Of a stretch of DNA of 15,869 bases, positions 1 to 6,244 are shown in pieces. Position 1 is the stretch's first letter. Each line of letters begins with the position of its first letter. The stretch is from the NCBI GenBank assembly GCA_020024325.1, contig JAHHTY010000048.1, positions 1-15,869 on the forward strand. Direction: 5' to 3'. This DNA comes from Negativibacillus sp. (GTDB lineage: Bacteria; Bacillota; Clostridia; Oscillospirales; Ruminococcaceae). The notes under the pieces were generated by a model. The model saw only the letters and a program-made list of their open reading frames with translations, was not told where the DNA came from and did not search any database. The translations under genes were made by a program, and so were the position numbers.

Positions 1-16
1 ATAAGGAGGCATTATA

Positions 17-637
17 ATGAAACTACTTCAAAAAATGTGTTTTATCCTGGTTATAACATTAATAATTATCTCTACTTTATGTGCGTGTCAGTCGAAGGAA
101 CCCGATGACTCGGAAGTTAAAAATTTATTAAAGCAAGCGGAAGATATTTATCATGCAAATCATCCTGCATTTACAGAGGTAAATAATATGTTAATGTTTA
201 AAAATAAGGATGATGCGTCAGACATTCGCTATTATGATGAAATATCTGATTATGAAAAGGTCGTTGCTTCTGTTTTTACGGATAATGCAATAGAGGCGTT
301 GGAAAATTCTTATTTTGAAGAAGGCCCGGTAGTTTTTAAAAGAGATGGAAAAGTGTATCATATTAGCAATGTGGCAGATAAGATGGGAATTACTTATTTT
401 GCCGAGATTGTTTCAGTAAAATTAATAGAACAGAAAAATGACCGTTTTGTTTATCAGGTAGAGGCAAAATCTAGCCAACGTGCTGATTCCTTGGATGATC
501 CACCGGTTTTAAGTGAAGCAAAATCCTATAACCTTACAGTTGTTAATGAAAATGGGAAATGGTTGATAGATGAATTTAGCTATCCTTCTACAAGCACAGA
601 AGTAAGCATCAATATGGAAAACTATTTGCTTCAGTAA
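17..637 (+). CDS. Putative lipoprotein, weakly IseA/NTF2-like
   Basis: A 206-residue exported lipoprotein of unproven function. The N-terminus has two lysines, a hydrophobic stretch (about residues 8-21) and a lipobox L21-C22-A23-C24, so Cys24 should be lipidated and the mature protein held on the outer face of the membrane. The rest is soluble and acidic. Its middle (YYDEISDYEKVVASVFT, then a GKVYHI segment) and its end (NENGKWLIDEFSY) recall small extracytoplasmic NTF2-like or IseA-type (DL-endopeptidase inhibitor) proteins; this is only a weak resemblance from memory. The ATG is well supported by AAGGAGG at 3-9 with a 7-nt spacer. Any upstream partner lies outside the window. No convincing terminator follows directly. 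The gene is real; its role is unknown. Confidence 0.85.
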   Translation: MKLLQKMCFILVITLIIISTLCACQSKEPDDSEVKNLLKQAEDIYHANHPAFTEVNNMLMFKNKDDASDIRYYDEISDYEKVVASVFTDNAIEALENSYFEEGPVVFKRDGKVYHISNVADKMGITYFAEIVSVKLIEQKNDRFVYQVEAKSSQRADSLDDPPVLSEAKSYNLTVVNENGKWLIDEFSYPSTSTEVSINMENYLLQ

Positions 638-956
638 AAGTTTCTTTAATTACATAAAGTTATCATATTAAAAAGCAAACTGCCTCATTCCAGTATAGAG
701 CATTAGTGCAGCCGGCAGAAATATAAATATTTTTTATAAGACACATATCCTTTCTAAAAAGTTGTTATTGTGACATTTAAATCATAAGCAGAAACTTCAT
801 CTCTCTTGAACTTTGTAGGAAGTTAGAGTATTATGTGGGGGAGAAGCTGAATATTTGCCTGATGTAATTTTGGTGGAAAATGGCATTCCAAGATAAATTA
901 CACAGGAAGAATATGATATAATTACGACTGAAAGCAGTTACACCGGCAGTTAATAG
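638..956. other. 376-bp gap, mostly featureless, holding a phage-gene relic
   Basis: The stretch between the lipoprotein and the next gene (638-1013) is AT-rich. No intact gene is visible on either strand. Its first 180 bases hold only short inverted matches, such as CTGCC near 680 with GGCAG near 715, too far apart to call a terminator. Its last part holds the XkdX-like relic and the terminator listed separately. Confidence 0.5.
819..953 (+). pseudogene. Possible relic of an XkdX-like phage protein
   Basis: The frame at 819-953 reads EYLPDVILVENGIPR, a TAA stop at 894-896, then ITQEEYDIITTESSYT and a final TAA. Allowing for the stop, this fits the pattern of the short XkdX proteins of Gram-positive phages and PBSX-like elements (a V..G.IT.eeY.eITGe.Y core, usually 40-50 residues). 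A separate ATG at 833, opening MWGR in another frame, could be the displaced N-terminus, which would imply a frameshift as well as the stop. No phage structural genes lie nearby in the window. The match was made by eye, on about 16 informative residues, so chance cannot be excluded. Confidence 0.3.
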
Positions 957-984
957 AAAAGGAAGGGGAATACTCCTTCCTTTT
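957..984 (+). terminator. Rho-independent terminator
   Basis: GGAAGGGG at 961-968 pairs with ACTCCTTCC at 973-980 (one G-U pair) around an AATA loop, with an A-run before (957-960) and a T-run after (981-985). It lies 3 nt after the end of the XkdX-like relic and 30 bp before the next gene, so it closes whatever was transcribed from the left. Confidence 0.8.
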
Positions 985-1013
985 TCTTAAATTAAAGTGA
1001 AAGGAAGATATTT

Positions 1014-1457
1014 ATGAAAAAAGCAGGTATAATCACTTTATGTATATTAATAGCTATTGGTATTGTGTTTTATTTTGTAGGCAATAGAGATAATATAGAT
1101 CAAGAAAAAGTTTATGCTACTGTTGACGAAGCAATTGAGGATACGTTGTCAGATTCTGATGTTATCATAAATAAAATTGAAATATCTTCAGAAACAGTCG
1201 TTGTGGCTTGTATTCCTGAAATAGAAGGATTTTATTTTTTTACTGTTAGCAAAGAAGACAATAATTATAAAATTGAGAAGATCTCAGGAAAGATTGGCAT
1301 ATCGGTAGATAGAATGGTATCAGGAGAATATAAAGATGAACAAGGAAATTGGACTCTATTCTTTAAAATTTCTGCGTTAAAAGATAAGATTACTTCTGTG
1401 AATGATATTGAGCTGGTTTACGAGGTTGATGTTTTAGGCGAGAAAAAAACTCTTTAA
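1014..1457 (+). CDS. Single-pass exported protein, unknown function
   Basis: A 147-residue protein with one hydrophobic N-terminal segment (about residues 5-22, after two lysines) and a soluble, acidic remainder expected outside the cell. There is no lipobox Cys at the usual place, so it is probably an uncleaved membrane anchor or an ordinary signal peptide. I recognise no domain; the alternation of short hydrophobic strands in residues 50-145 suggests a beta-rich fold. The ATG has AAGGAAG at 1001-1007 with a 6-nt spacer. It sits alone between two terminators (957-984 and 1471-1504), so it is probably a single-gene unit, although no clear promoter fits in the 30 bp before it. It may be an accessory gene acquired beside the lipoprotein and the phage relic. 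Confidence 0.8.
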   Translation: MKKAGIITLCILIAIGIVFYFVGNRDNIDQEKVYATVDEAIEDTLSDSDVIINKIEISSETVVVACIPEIEGFYFFTVSKEDNNYKIEKISGKIGISVDRMVSGEYKDEQGNWTLFFKISALKDKITSVNDIELVYEVDVLGEKKTL

Positions 1458-1470
1458 TAGATTCACCACA

Positions 1471-1504
1471 TAAAAAAGGACATCCATTCGGATGTCCTTT
1501 TTTA
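1471..1504. terminator. Bidirectional terminator between convergent genes
   Basis: GGACATCC (1478-1485) pairs perfectly with GGATGTCC (1490-1497) around an ATTC loop. Flanking A6 and T6 extend the stem to about 15 bp. It works on both strands, for the exported-protein gene (+) and gpmI (-), whose stop is only 3 bp away. Confidence 0.93.
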
Positions 1505-1506
1505 TG

Positions 1507-3021
1507 TTATAGAATGATTGATTCGCCGGTCATTGCTTCCGGTTGAGGAAGTCCCAAAACCTTGAGCATAGTTGGTGCAATATCAGCAAGTCTGCCTTCA
1601 CGCAGTTTGCAGTCGCCCTGACCAATTACAAGGAATGGAACCGGATTGGTGGTGTGTGCGGTGAAAGGAGAACCATTGTCTTCATACATACGGTCCGCAT
1701 TACCGTGGTCGGCAGTCAAGAGAACAGTACCCTGCATCGAAAGCACTTTTTCAACCACTTTTCCGACACACTCATCTACAGCTTCTACCGCTTTTACAGC
1801 AGCATCGAATACGCCGGTGTGTCCAACCATGTCACAGTTTGCAAAGTTTAAGATAACAACATCATATTTATCGCTGTCCAATCTGCTAAGCAGTTCTTCG
1901 GTGACAAGATATGCGCTCATCTCCGGCTGTAAATCATAAGTTGCAACCTCCGGGGATTTAATCAATGCTCTGTCCTCACCTTCAGAAACGGTTTCTACAC
2001 CACCATTGAAGAAGAAGGTAACGTGAGCATATTTTTCGGTTTCAGCAATACGAAGCTGAGTCAAACCTTTTTGGGAGATATATTCGCCAAAGGTGTCATG
2101 CAGACTTTGTGGTTTAAAAGCAACCTGAACATTTGGCATTGTAGCATCGTACTGTGTCATGCAAACATAGTATAATGGGAAAAAGCTGCGTTCAAAGCTA
2201 TTAAAATCAGGGTCAACCAAAGTGCGGGTGATTTCTCTTGCACGGTCTGGACGGAAATTGTAGAATACAACGGAATCGTTTGCAGAAATTTTTCCTTCTT
2301 CTGGATTACCGATTACACATGGCACAACAAACTCGTCAGTAACATCTTCAGTATAAGAATTTGCTACTGCTGTCACAGCATCGCCGCATACAGTACCCTT
2401 TCTAAGAACGAGAGCATTATATGCCTTTTCTACACGCTCCCAGCGATTGTCGCGGTCCATTGCATAATATCTGCCCATCACCGAAGCAATTTTGCCGATA
2501 CCCAGTTGAGATAATTTGTCCTCAAGCTGTTTGACAAAGTCTTTTCCGGAAGATGGCGGAACATCTCTTCCGTCAAGGAAACAATGTACATATACTTTCT
2601 CTAAACCATTTTTCTTTGCCATTTCCAGCAAACCGAACAAATGTTCGATGTGGCTGTGCACTCCACCGTCGGACAAAAGTCCCATCAAATGCAGAGCGGA
2701 ATTATTTTTCTTGCAGTTTTCGACAGCACCAAGCAGAGCTTCGTTATCAAAGAAATCGCCATCTTGAATGGATTTTGTAATACGGGTCAGTTCCTGATAG
2801 ACAATCCTTCCGGCACCGATATTGGTGTGCCCAACTTCAGAGTTTCCCATCTGTCCGTTAGGAAGACCAACGTCCAGTCCGGAAGCACCCAGTTGAGTGT
2901 GTGGATATGCGGAAAAATATTTATCAAGATTTGGTTTTTTGGCAGCATGGATAGCGTTGCCATAATCAGAGTGGTTGATGCCAAAACCATCGAGAATCAT
3001 CAATACAAGCGGATGTCTCAT
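1507..3021 (-). CDS. gpmI: 2,3-bisphosphoglycerate-independent phosphoglycerate mutase
   Basis: Interconverts 3-phosphoglycerate and 2-phosphoglycerate in cytoplasmic glycolysis, using two Mn2+ ions and a phosphoserine intermediate. At 504 residues it has the usual length. Visible motifs are LVLMILDGFG at the start (metal ligand Asp), GQMGNSEVGHTNIGAG holding the catalytic Ser (residue 61 from the chosen start), DGRDVPP, the FANCDMVGHTG segment and TADHGNAD near residue 440, which are metal ligands of the alkaline-phosphatase-like domain. Two ATGs lie six bases apart. The second (3021) is chosen because GAGG at 3031-3034 gives it a 9-nt spacer, whereas the first (3027) nearly touches it. It is the last gene of the glycolytic run, 178 bp after tpiA, and is closed by the 1471-1504 terminator. 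Confidence 0.97.
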   Translation of the reverse strand: MRHPLVLMILDGFGINHSDYGNAIHAAKKPNLDKYFSAYPHTQLGASGLDVGLPNGQMGNSEVGHTNIGAGRIVYQELTRITKSIQDGDFFDNEALLGAVENCKKNNSALHLMGLLSDGGVHSHIEHLFGLLEMAKKNGLEKVYVHCFLDGRDVPPSSGKDFVKQLEDKLSQLGIGKIASVMGRYYAMDRDNRWERVEKAYNALVLRKGTVCGDAVTAVANSYTEDVTDEFVVPCVIGNPEEGKISANDSVVFYNFRPDRAREITRTLVDPDFNSFERSFFPLYYVCMTQYDATMPNVQVAFKPQSLHDTFGEYISQKGLTQLRIAETEKYAHVTFFFNGGVETVSEGEDRALIKSPEVATYDLQPEMSAYLVTEELLSRLDSDKYDVVILNFANCDMVGHTGVFDAAVKAVEAVDECVGKVVEKVLSMQGTVLLTADHGNADRMYEDNGSPFTAHTTNPVPFLVIGQGDCKLREGRLADIAPTMLKVLGLPQPEAMTGESIIL

Positions 3022-3045
3022 AATCATACACCTCTTTTCCGGTAT

Positions 3046-3080
3046 TTCAGACGATTTTATATCACAGTAAACAGTCTGAA
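3046..3080 (-). repeat. 7-bp inverted repeat in the gpmI leader
   Basis: TTCAGAC (3046-3052) and GTCTGAA (3074-3080) are exact inverted copies separated by 21 bases, 25 bp before the gpmI start. It could be a leader stem-loop or an operator, but the arms are short and the rest of the 178-bp tpiA-gpmI spacer shows no clear promoter or terminator. Confidence 0.3.
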
Positions 3081-3205
3081 TAACTACCGATTTTTATTAA
3101 ACACAATATTAGAACTTGAAAACAGAGATAAATGGTACACGAACACGGTGACCAAACAATTTGTTAATCTAACTGACCATGTAAAACAGCCTGGAAACAA
3201 TCAGA

Positions 3206-3970
3206 TTATCTTGCAGCATCAATAATTGCAGCAAAGTCTTTTGCAACCAGAGCAGCACCGCCAATTAAACCGCCGTCTACATCTTCTTTGGACAGCAATT
3301 CTTTTGCGTTAGCAGGTTTCATAGAACCACCATACTGGATGGTAAGAGCATCGGCAGCTGCTTTGTTGTACAGTTTAGCAACAACACCACGGATGATAGC
3401 ACATACTTCCTGTGCCTGTTCTGCGGTTGCTGTTTTACCGGTTCCGATAGCCCATACTGGTTCATAAGCAATGATAATGCGGGAAAGCTCTTCTTCACTT
3501 ACGCCACCCAGAGCAACTTTTGTCTGCAAGCTTACTACTTCTTCGGTGATGCCCTGTTCACGCTGTTCCAAAACTTCGCCAACACAAAGAATTACTTTCA
3601 GCCCTGCATCTAAAGCAGCACGAACTCTTGCATTAACGGTCTGATCGGTTTCACCAAAGTACTGTCTGCGCTCCGAGTGACCGATGATAACATATTCTAC
3701 ACCAAGTTCAGCCAGCATCTCAGCAGAAATTTCTCCGGTGAAAGCACCGGATTTTGCCCAGTGGCAGTTTTCAGCACCAATGTGCATATTGGTACCCTCG
3801 CACAAGGAAAGAGCAGTTTCCAAATTGGTGTATGGCACGCAAAGGACAACATCACATTCGGCATCTTTTACCAGTGGAGCAAGTTCATCAATCAGCTGCT
3901 TTGCAGCTTTACGATCGTTATTCATTTTCCAGTTTCCAGCAACTACTGCTTTACGAAGTGTTTTATTCAT
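3206..3970 (-). CDS. tpiA: Triosephosphate isomerase
   Basis: Interconverts dihydroxyacetone phosphate and glyceraldehyde 3-phosphate in the cytoplasm. At 254 residues it is a normal single TIM barrel. Active-site residues are all present: Asn13 and Lys15 in AGNWKMN, the electrophile His98 in IIGHSERR, the base Glu170 in AYEPVWAIGTGKT (followed by the flexible loop), and the phosphate-binding YGGSM and GGLIGGAAL segments near the end. The ATG is preceded by AAAGGAAG with a spacer of about 8 nt. It starts 46 bp after the stop of the membrane gene and precedes gpmI, so the three are probably co-transcribed. Confidence 0.98.
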   Translation of the reverse strand: MNKTLRKAVVAGNWKMNNDRKAAKQLIDELAPLVKDAECDVVLCVPYTNLETALSLCEGTNMHIGAENCHWAKSGAFTGEISAEMLAELGVEYVIIGHSERRQYFGETDQTVNARVRAALDAGLKVILCVGEVLEQREQGITEEVVSLQTKVALGGVSEEELSRIIIAYEPVWAIGTGKTATAEQAQEVCAIIRGVVAKLYNKAAADALTIQYGGSMKPANAKELLSKEDVDGGLIGGAALVAKDFAAIIDAAR

Positions 3971-4016
3971 ATCAAAAACTTCCTTTCATTTTTAAGGGTG
4001 TTGTTAACATATGTTT

Positions 4017-4589
4017 TTAAATGATATCATATTTAGGTTGCTGCGGTTGGCATCTGCCGGCAACTCCGACAGGCACATTGTTCCGAGCAAAGAATAAACA
4101 AATCCAACCAAGATTAAAGAATGCAAGAATGGTATATAAAACTGACCGAGAAGGCTCAAAGTCCATCATAACATGATAGAAAGTTATCAGATAGAGAACC
4201 TTGCAAAGAATGCCGAGAGTGACAGTCAAGATCAAAATTATCGTCAAACTTATGACAAGGTCTAAAGAGATCTGGGAAATTAAACATAAAAAAATAAAAT
4301 AAATCAATGCAAAATAAGACAGCGGAGTTTCTACTGTCCTTATAACTGATAGATAAAAACGAAGAAAGGTCTTTTTTTGGTGGTAGGTATTGTTATATCG
4401 ATCAGCAAGAGAACCGAGCAGGTATTCTTTTGCAAAGGGAATCCAAGCAAGCCATGGATTTTTCATGCCGGTATTTCTGGACATAGAATAAATCCCAAAT
4501 GAGTCGATAAAATATAGAATAATTTGTATCAGAGAGAACAGAAAAATTGAAATAGGGAAAACAGAAAATATAGGGTTATAGTAAGACAT
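4017..4589 (-). CDS. Multi-pass membrane protein between pgk and tpiA
   Basis: A 190-residue integral membrane protein with about four hydrophobic helices (roughly residues 8-30, 92-110, 112-140 and 150-168). Between helices one and two it carries SMSRNTGMKNPWLAWIPFAKEYLLGSLAD; the sense of this (glycine, NPWLAWIP, then a GxLAD end) is common to a family of uncharacterised clostridial membrane proteins. I know no function for it. The ATG has AAAGGAA at 4598-4604 with an 8-nt spacer. It lies downstream of the pgk terminator and 46 bp before tpiA, an unusual insert in a glycolytic run. Its hydrophobic content and AT-rich sequence differ from its neighbours, which may mean later insertion. Nothing seen links it to metabolism. 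Confidence 0.85.
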   Translation of the reverse strand: MSYYNPIFSVFPISIFLFSLIQIILYFIDSFGIYSMSRNTGMKNPWLAWIPFAKEYLLGSLADRYNNTYHQKKTFLRFYLSVIRTVETPLSYFALIYFIFLCLISQISLDLVISLTIILILTVTLGILCKVLYLITFYHVMMDFEPSRSVLYTILAFFNLGWICLFFARNNVPVGVAGRCQPQQPKYDII

Positions 4590-4647
4590 AAGGTAAATTC
4601 CTTTCGTTGAAGCACAAATCTTTCAGGTTGCTCTCCAATATACAGGG

Positions 4648-4686
4648 AAAAACAGATGCAAGAGGGGAGCTCCTGCATCTGTTTTT
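4648..4686 (-). terminator. Terminator after pgk
   Basis: AAAAACAGATGCA (4648-4660) pairs perfectly with TGCATCTGTTTTT (4674-4686), a 13-bp stem whose loop contains the self-complementary GGAGCTCC. It is symmetric enough to work on both strands, but here it lies 12 bp after the pgk stop and before the membrane gene. It should stop or strongly weaken pgk transcription into tpiA and gpmI. A short palindrome TAATGG-GGA-CCATTA (4686-4700) overlaps the pgk stop. Confidence 0.85.
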
Positions 4687-4697
4687 AATGGGGACCA

Positions 4698-5894
4698 TTA
4701 TTTTTCGTTAAGAGCAGCGATGCCTGGAAGCTCAAGACCTTCTAAGAATTCCAGAGAAGCGCCTCCTCCGGTAGAAATGTGGGTCATTTTATCAGCAAAA
4801 CCGAGTTTGGTAACAGCAGCAACACTGTCGCCGCCGCCGATAATGGAGATGGCACCGGAGTTTGCAATTGCTTTTGCAACTTCGAGAGTACCCTCTGCAA
4901 AAGCAGGGAATTCAAACACGCCCATTGGACCGTTCCAGATTACAGTTGCAGCATCTTTTGCTGCGCAGCAGAACAATTCAATGGATTTTGGACCGATGTC
5001 CATGCCCATCCAGCCGTCTGGAATTTTATCGGAATCAGCAAACTGTGCCTGACAATCTTCGGCAAATTTGTCACCGAGCTTGTTGTCAACCGGCAGAAGG
5101 AAACGAACACCTTTTTCTTCTGCTTTTTTAAGCATTTCTTTTGCAAGCTCTACTTTGTCATCCTCGCACAGGGAGGAGCCAACGTTGTAGCCTTTTGCTT
5201 TAAAGAAGGTGTATGCCATACCGCCGCCAACAATCAGGGTATCCACTTTTTCCAGCAGATTATTGATAACGCCGATTTTATCGGATACTTTTGCACCGCC
5301 CAAGATAGCAACCAGAGGGCGTTTTGGATTGTTGAGTGCCTGACCCATTACAGAAATCTCTTTCTGAATCAGGTAACCGCATACAGCAGGCAGGAAAGAA
5401 GCCACACCGGTGGTGGAACAGTGTGCACGATGTGCAGTACCGAATGCGTCGTTAACATAAACATCAGCAAGGGAAGCAAGCTCTTTAGAGAAGTTTTCCT
5501 CGTTCTTGGTTTCTTCTTTTCTGAAACGAACATTTTCCAGAAGGATTACCTGTCCTTCTTTCATTGCAGAAGAAAGTGCTTTTGCATTTTCACCCACAAC
5601 ATTTTCATCTTTTGCAAGAAGTACTTCCTGATTCAGCAATTCAGAAAGTCTTGCAGCAACAGGTGCCAAAGAGAATTCCTCTTTATATTCACCCTTTGGT
5701 CTGCCCAGATGAGAGCAGAGGATAACCTTTGCATTGTGCTCAACCAGATACTGAATGGTTGGCAGAGCAGCAACAATACGTTTATCGTTTGTAATAACGC
5801 CGTCTTTCAGAGGAACGTTAAAGTCGCAGCGAACCAGTACACGTTTACCGGATACATCGATATCTTCGACAGTTTTTTTATTCAGAGAATTCAT
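4698..5894 (-). CDS. pgk: Phosphoglycerate kinase
   Basis: Transfers phosphate from 1,3-bisphosphoglycerate to ADP, the first ATP-yielding step of glycolysis. At 398 residues it is full length. In the N-terminal substrate domain are RVLVRCDFNVPLKDG, the SHLGRPKG loop and the NDAFGTAHRAHCSTTG segment. In the C-terminal nucleotide domain are ILGGAKVSDKIGV, WNGPMGVFEFPAFAEGT and the glycine-rich IIGGGDSVAAV. The ATG is preceded by AAGGAAAGGCAGG with a 9-nt gap from the last AGG. A sigma-A promoter lies about 100 bp upstream with a 15-bp palindrome between. No gap or eno gene is next to it in this window, although pgk often follows gap in Firmicutes. Confidence 0.98.
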   Translation of the reverse strand: MNSLNKKTVEDIDVSGKRVLVRCDFNVPLKDGVITNDKRIVAALPTIQYLVEHNAKVILCSHLGRPKGEYKEEFSLAPVAARLSELLNQEVLLAKDENVVGENAKALSSAMKEGQVILLENVRFRKEETKNEENFSKELASLADVYVNDAFGTAHRAHCSTTGVASFLPAVCGYLIQKEISVMGQALNNPKRPLVAILGGAKVSDKIGVINNLLEKVDTLIVGGGMAYTFFKAKGYNVGSSLCEDDKVELAKEMLKKAEEKGVRFLLPVDNKLGDKFAEDCQAQFADSDKIPDGWMGMDIGPKSIELFCCAAKDAATVIWNGPMGVFEFPAFAEGTLEVAKAIANSGAISIIGGGDSVAAVTKLGFADKMTHISTGGGASLEFLEGLELPGIAALNEK

Positions 5895-5921
5895 TATAAA
5901 TGACCTGCCTTTCCTTTTGAA

Positions 5922-5936
5922 TACGTTTAAAACGTA
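5922..5936 (-). promoter_or_regulatory. 15-bp palindrome, possible operator for pgk
   Basis: TACGTTT-A-AAACGTA is a perfect inverted repeat with a one-base centre, 27 bp before the pgk ATG and inside the 5' untranslated region predicted from the promoter at 5996-6024. Its place downstream of the start site suits a repressor roadblock. It does not look like a Rex or catabolite (cre) site. A role is inferred from position and symmetry only. Confidence 0.4.
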
Positions 5937-5995
5937 AGAACTATTGAAAATTTTTGCAAAAGCAGTAATAGCAATAAGCTCTACAAATTAAGTAT

Positions 5996-6024
5996 ATTGT
6001 AATCTATTCCATTCCTTTTTTCAA
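5996..6024 (-). promoter_or_regulatory. Sigma-A promoter for pgk
   Basis: Reading the minus strand: -35 TTGAAA (6024-6019), a 17-bp spacer, and -10 TACAAT (6001-5996). Transcription should start near 5989, giving a leader of about 95 nt that carries the 5922-5936 palindrome. Confidence 0.65.
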
Positions 6025-6244
6025 GGGCAGTAAGCCGGGATTTACCATAATTTAAAAAAGGTTTTCCCTTTTGTGGTGCGATAGGGTATACAGGGAGAAT
6101 AATTTGTGTAATTTTTCACAAAGTTTTGCAGGAAAGTTTTTTTACGCTCTGCACTAAAATGACAATTTGCAAGAAATCCTTCTTTTTTCTTGCAAGAATC
6201 AGCAAATTTCTTGCCTTGAAGCAGCAAGGGGATTGGTATGTTTT
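6025..6244. other. Gap between metH and the pgk promoter
   Basis: About 220 bp without a supported gene. A 61-codon reading frame (6042-6227, minus) starts at TTG with no ribosome site and is not accepted. The part next to metH contains the stacked inverted repeats at 6167-6214, the only structure seen, and no classical terminator with a T-run after metH. Confidence 0.5.
6167..6214. repeat. Alternating GCAAGAA / TTCTTGC inverted repeats
   Basis: TTGCAAGAAA (6167-6176) pairs with TTTCTTGCAA (6186-6195). The same GCAAGAA at 6192-6198 can instead pair with TTCTTGC at 6208-6214. The two hairpins share bases 6192-6195 and are mutually exclusive. It lies 30-78 bp after the metH stop, so it may protect the 3' end or act as a weak terminator, but it has no good T-run. 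Confidence 0.45.

Noticed and set aside
2641..3225. 194-codon open frame on the plus strand over gpmI and the tpiA-gpmI spacer
   Set aside because: Antisense to gpmI for most of its length, with no ribosome site and no recognisable motif.
4779..5903. 374-codon open frame on the plus strand
   Set aside because: It lies entirely antisense to pgk, whose motifs are unmistakable, and has no ribosome site. Its cysteine- and phenylalanine-rich translation is typical of a shadow frame.
6042..6227. 61-codon minus-strand frame between metH and pgk
   Set aside because: Starts at a TTG with no ribosome site, spans the inverted repeats and the end near the pgk promoter, and shows no motif.
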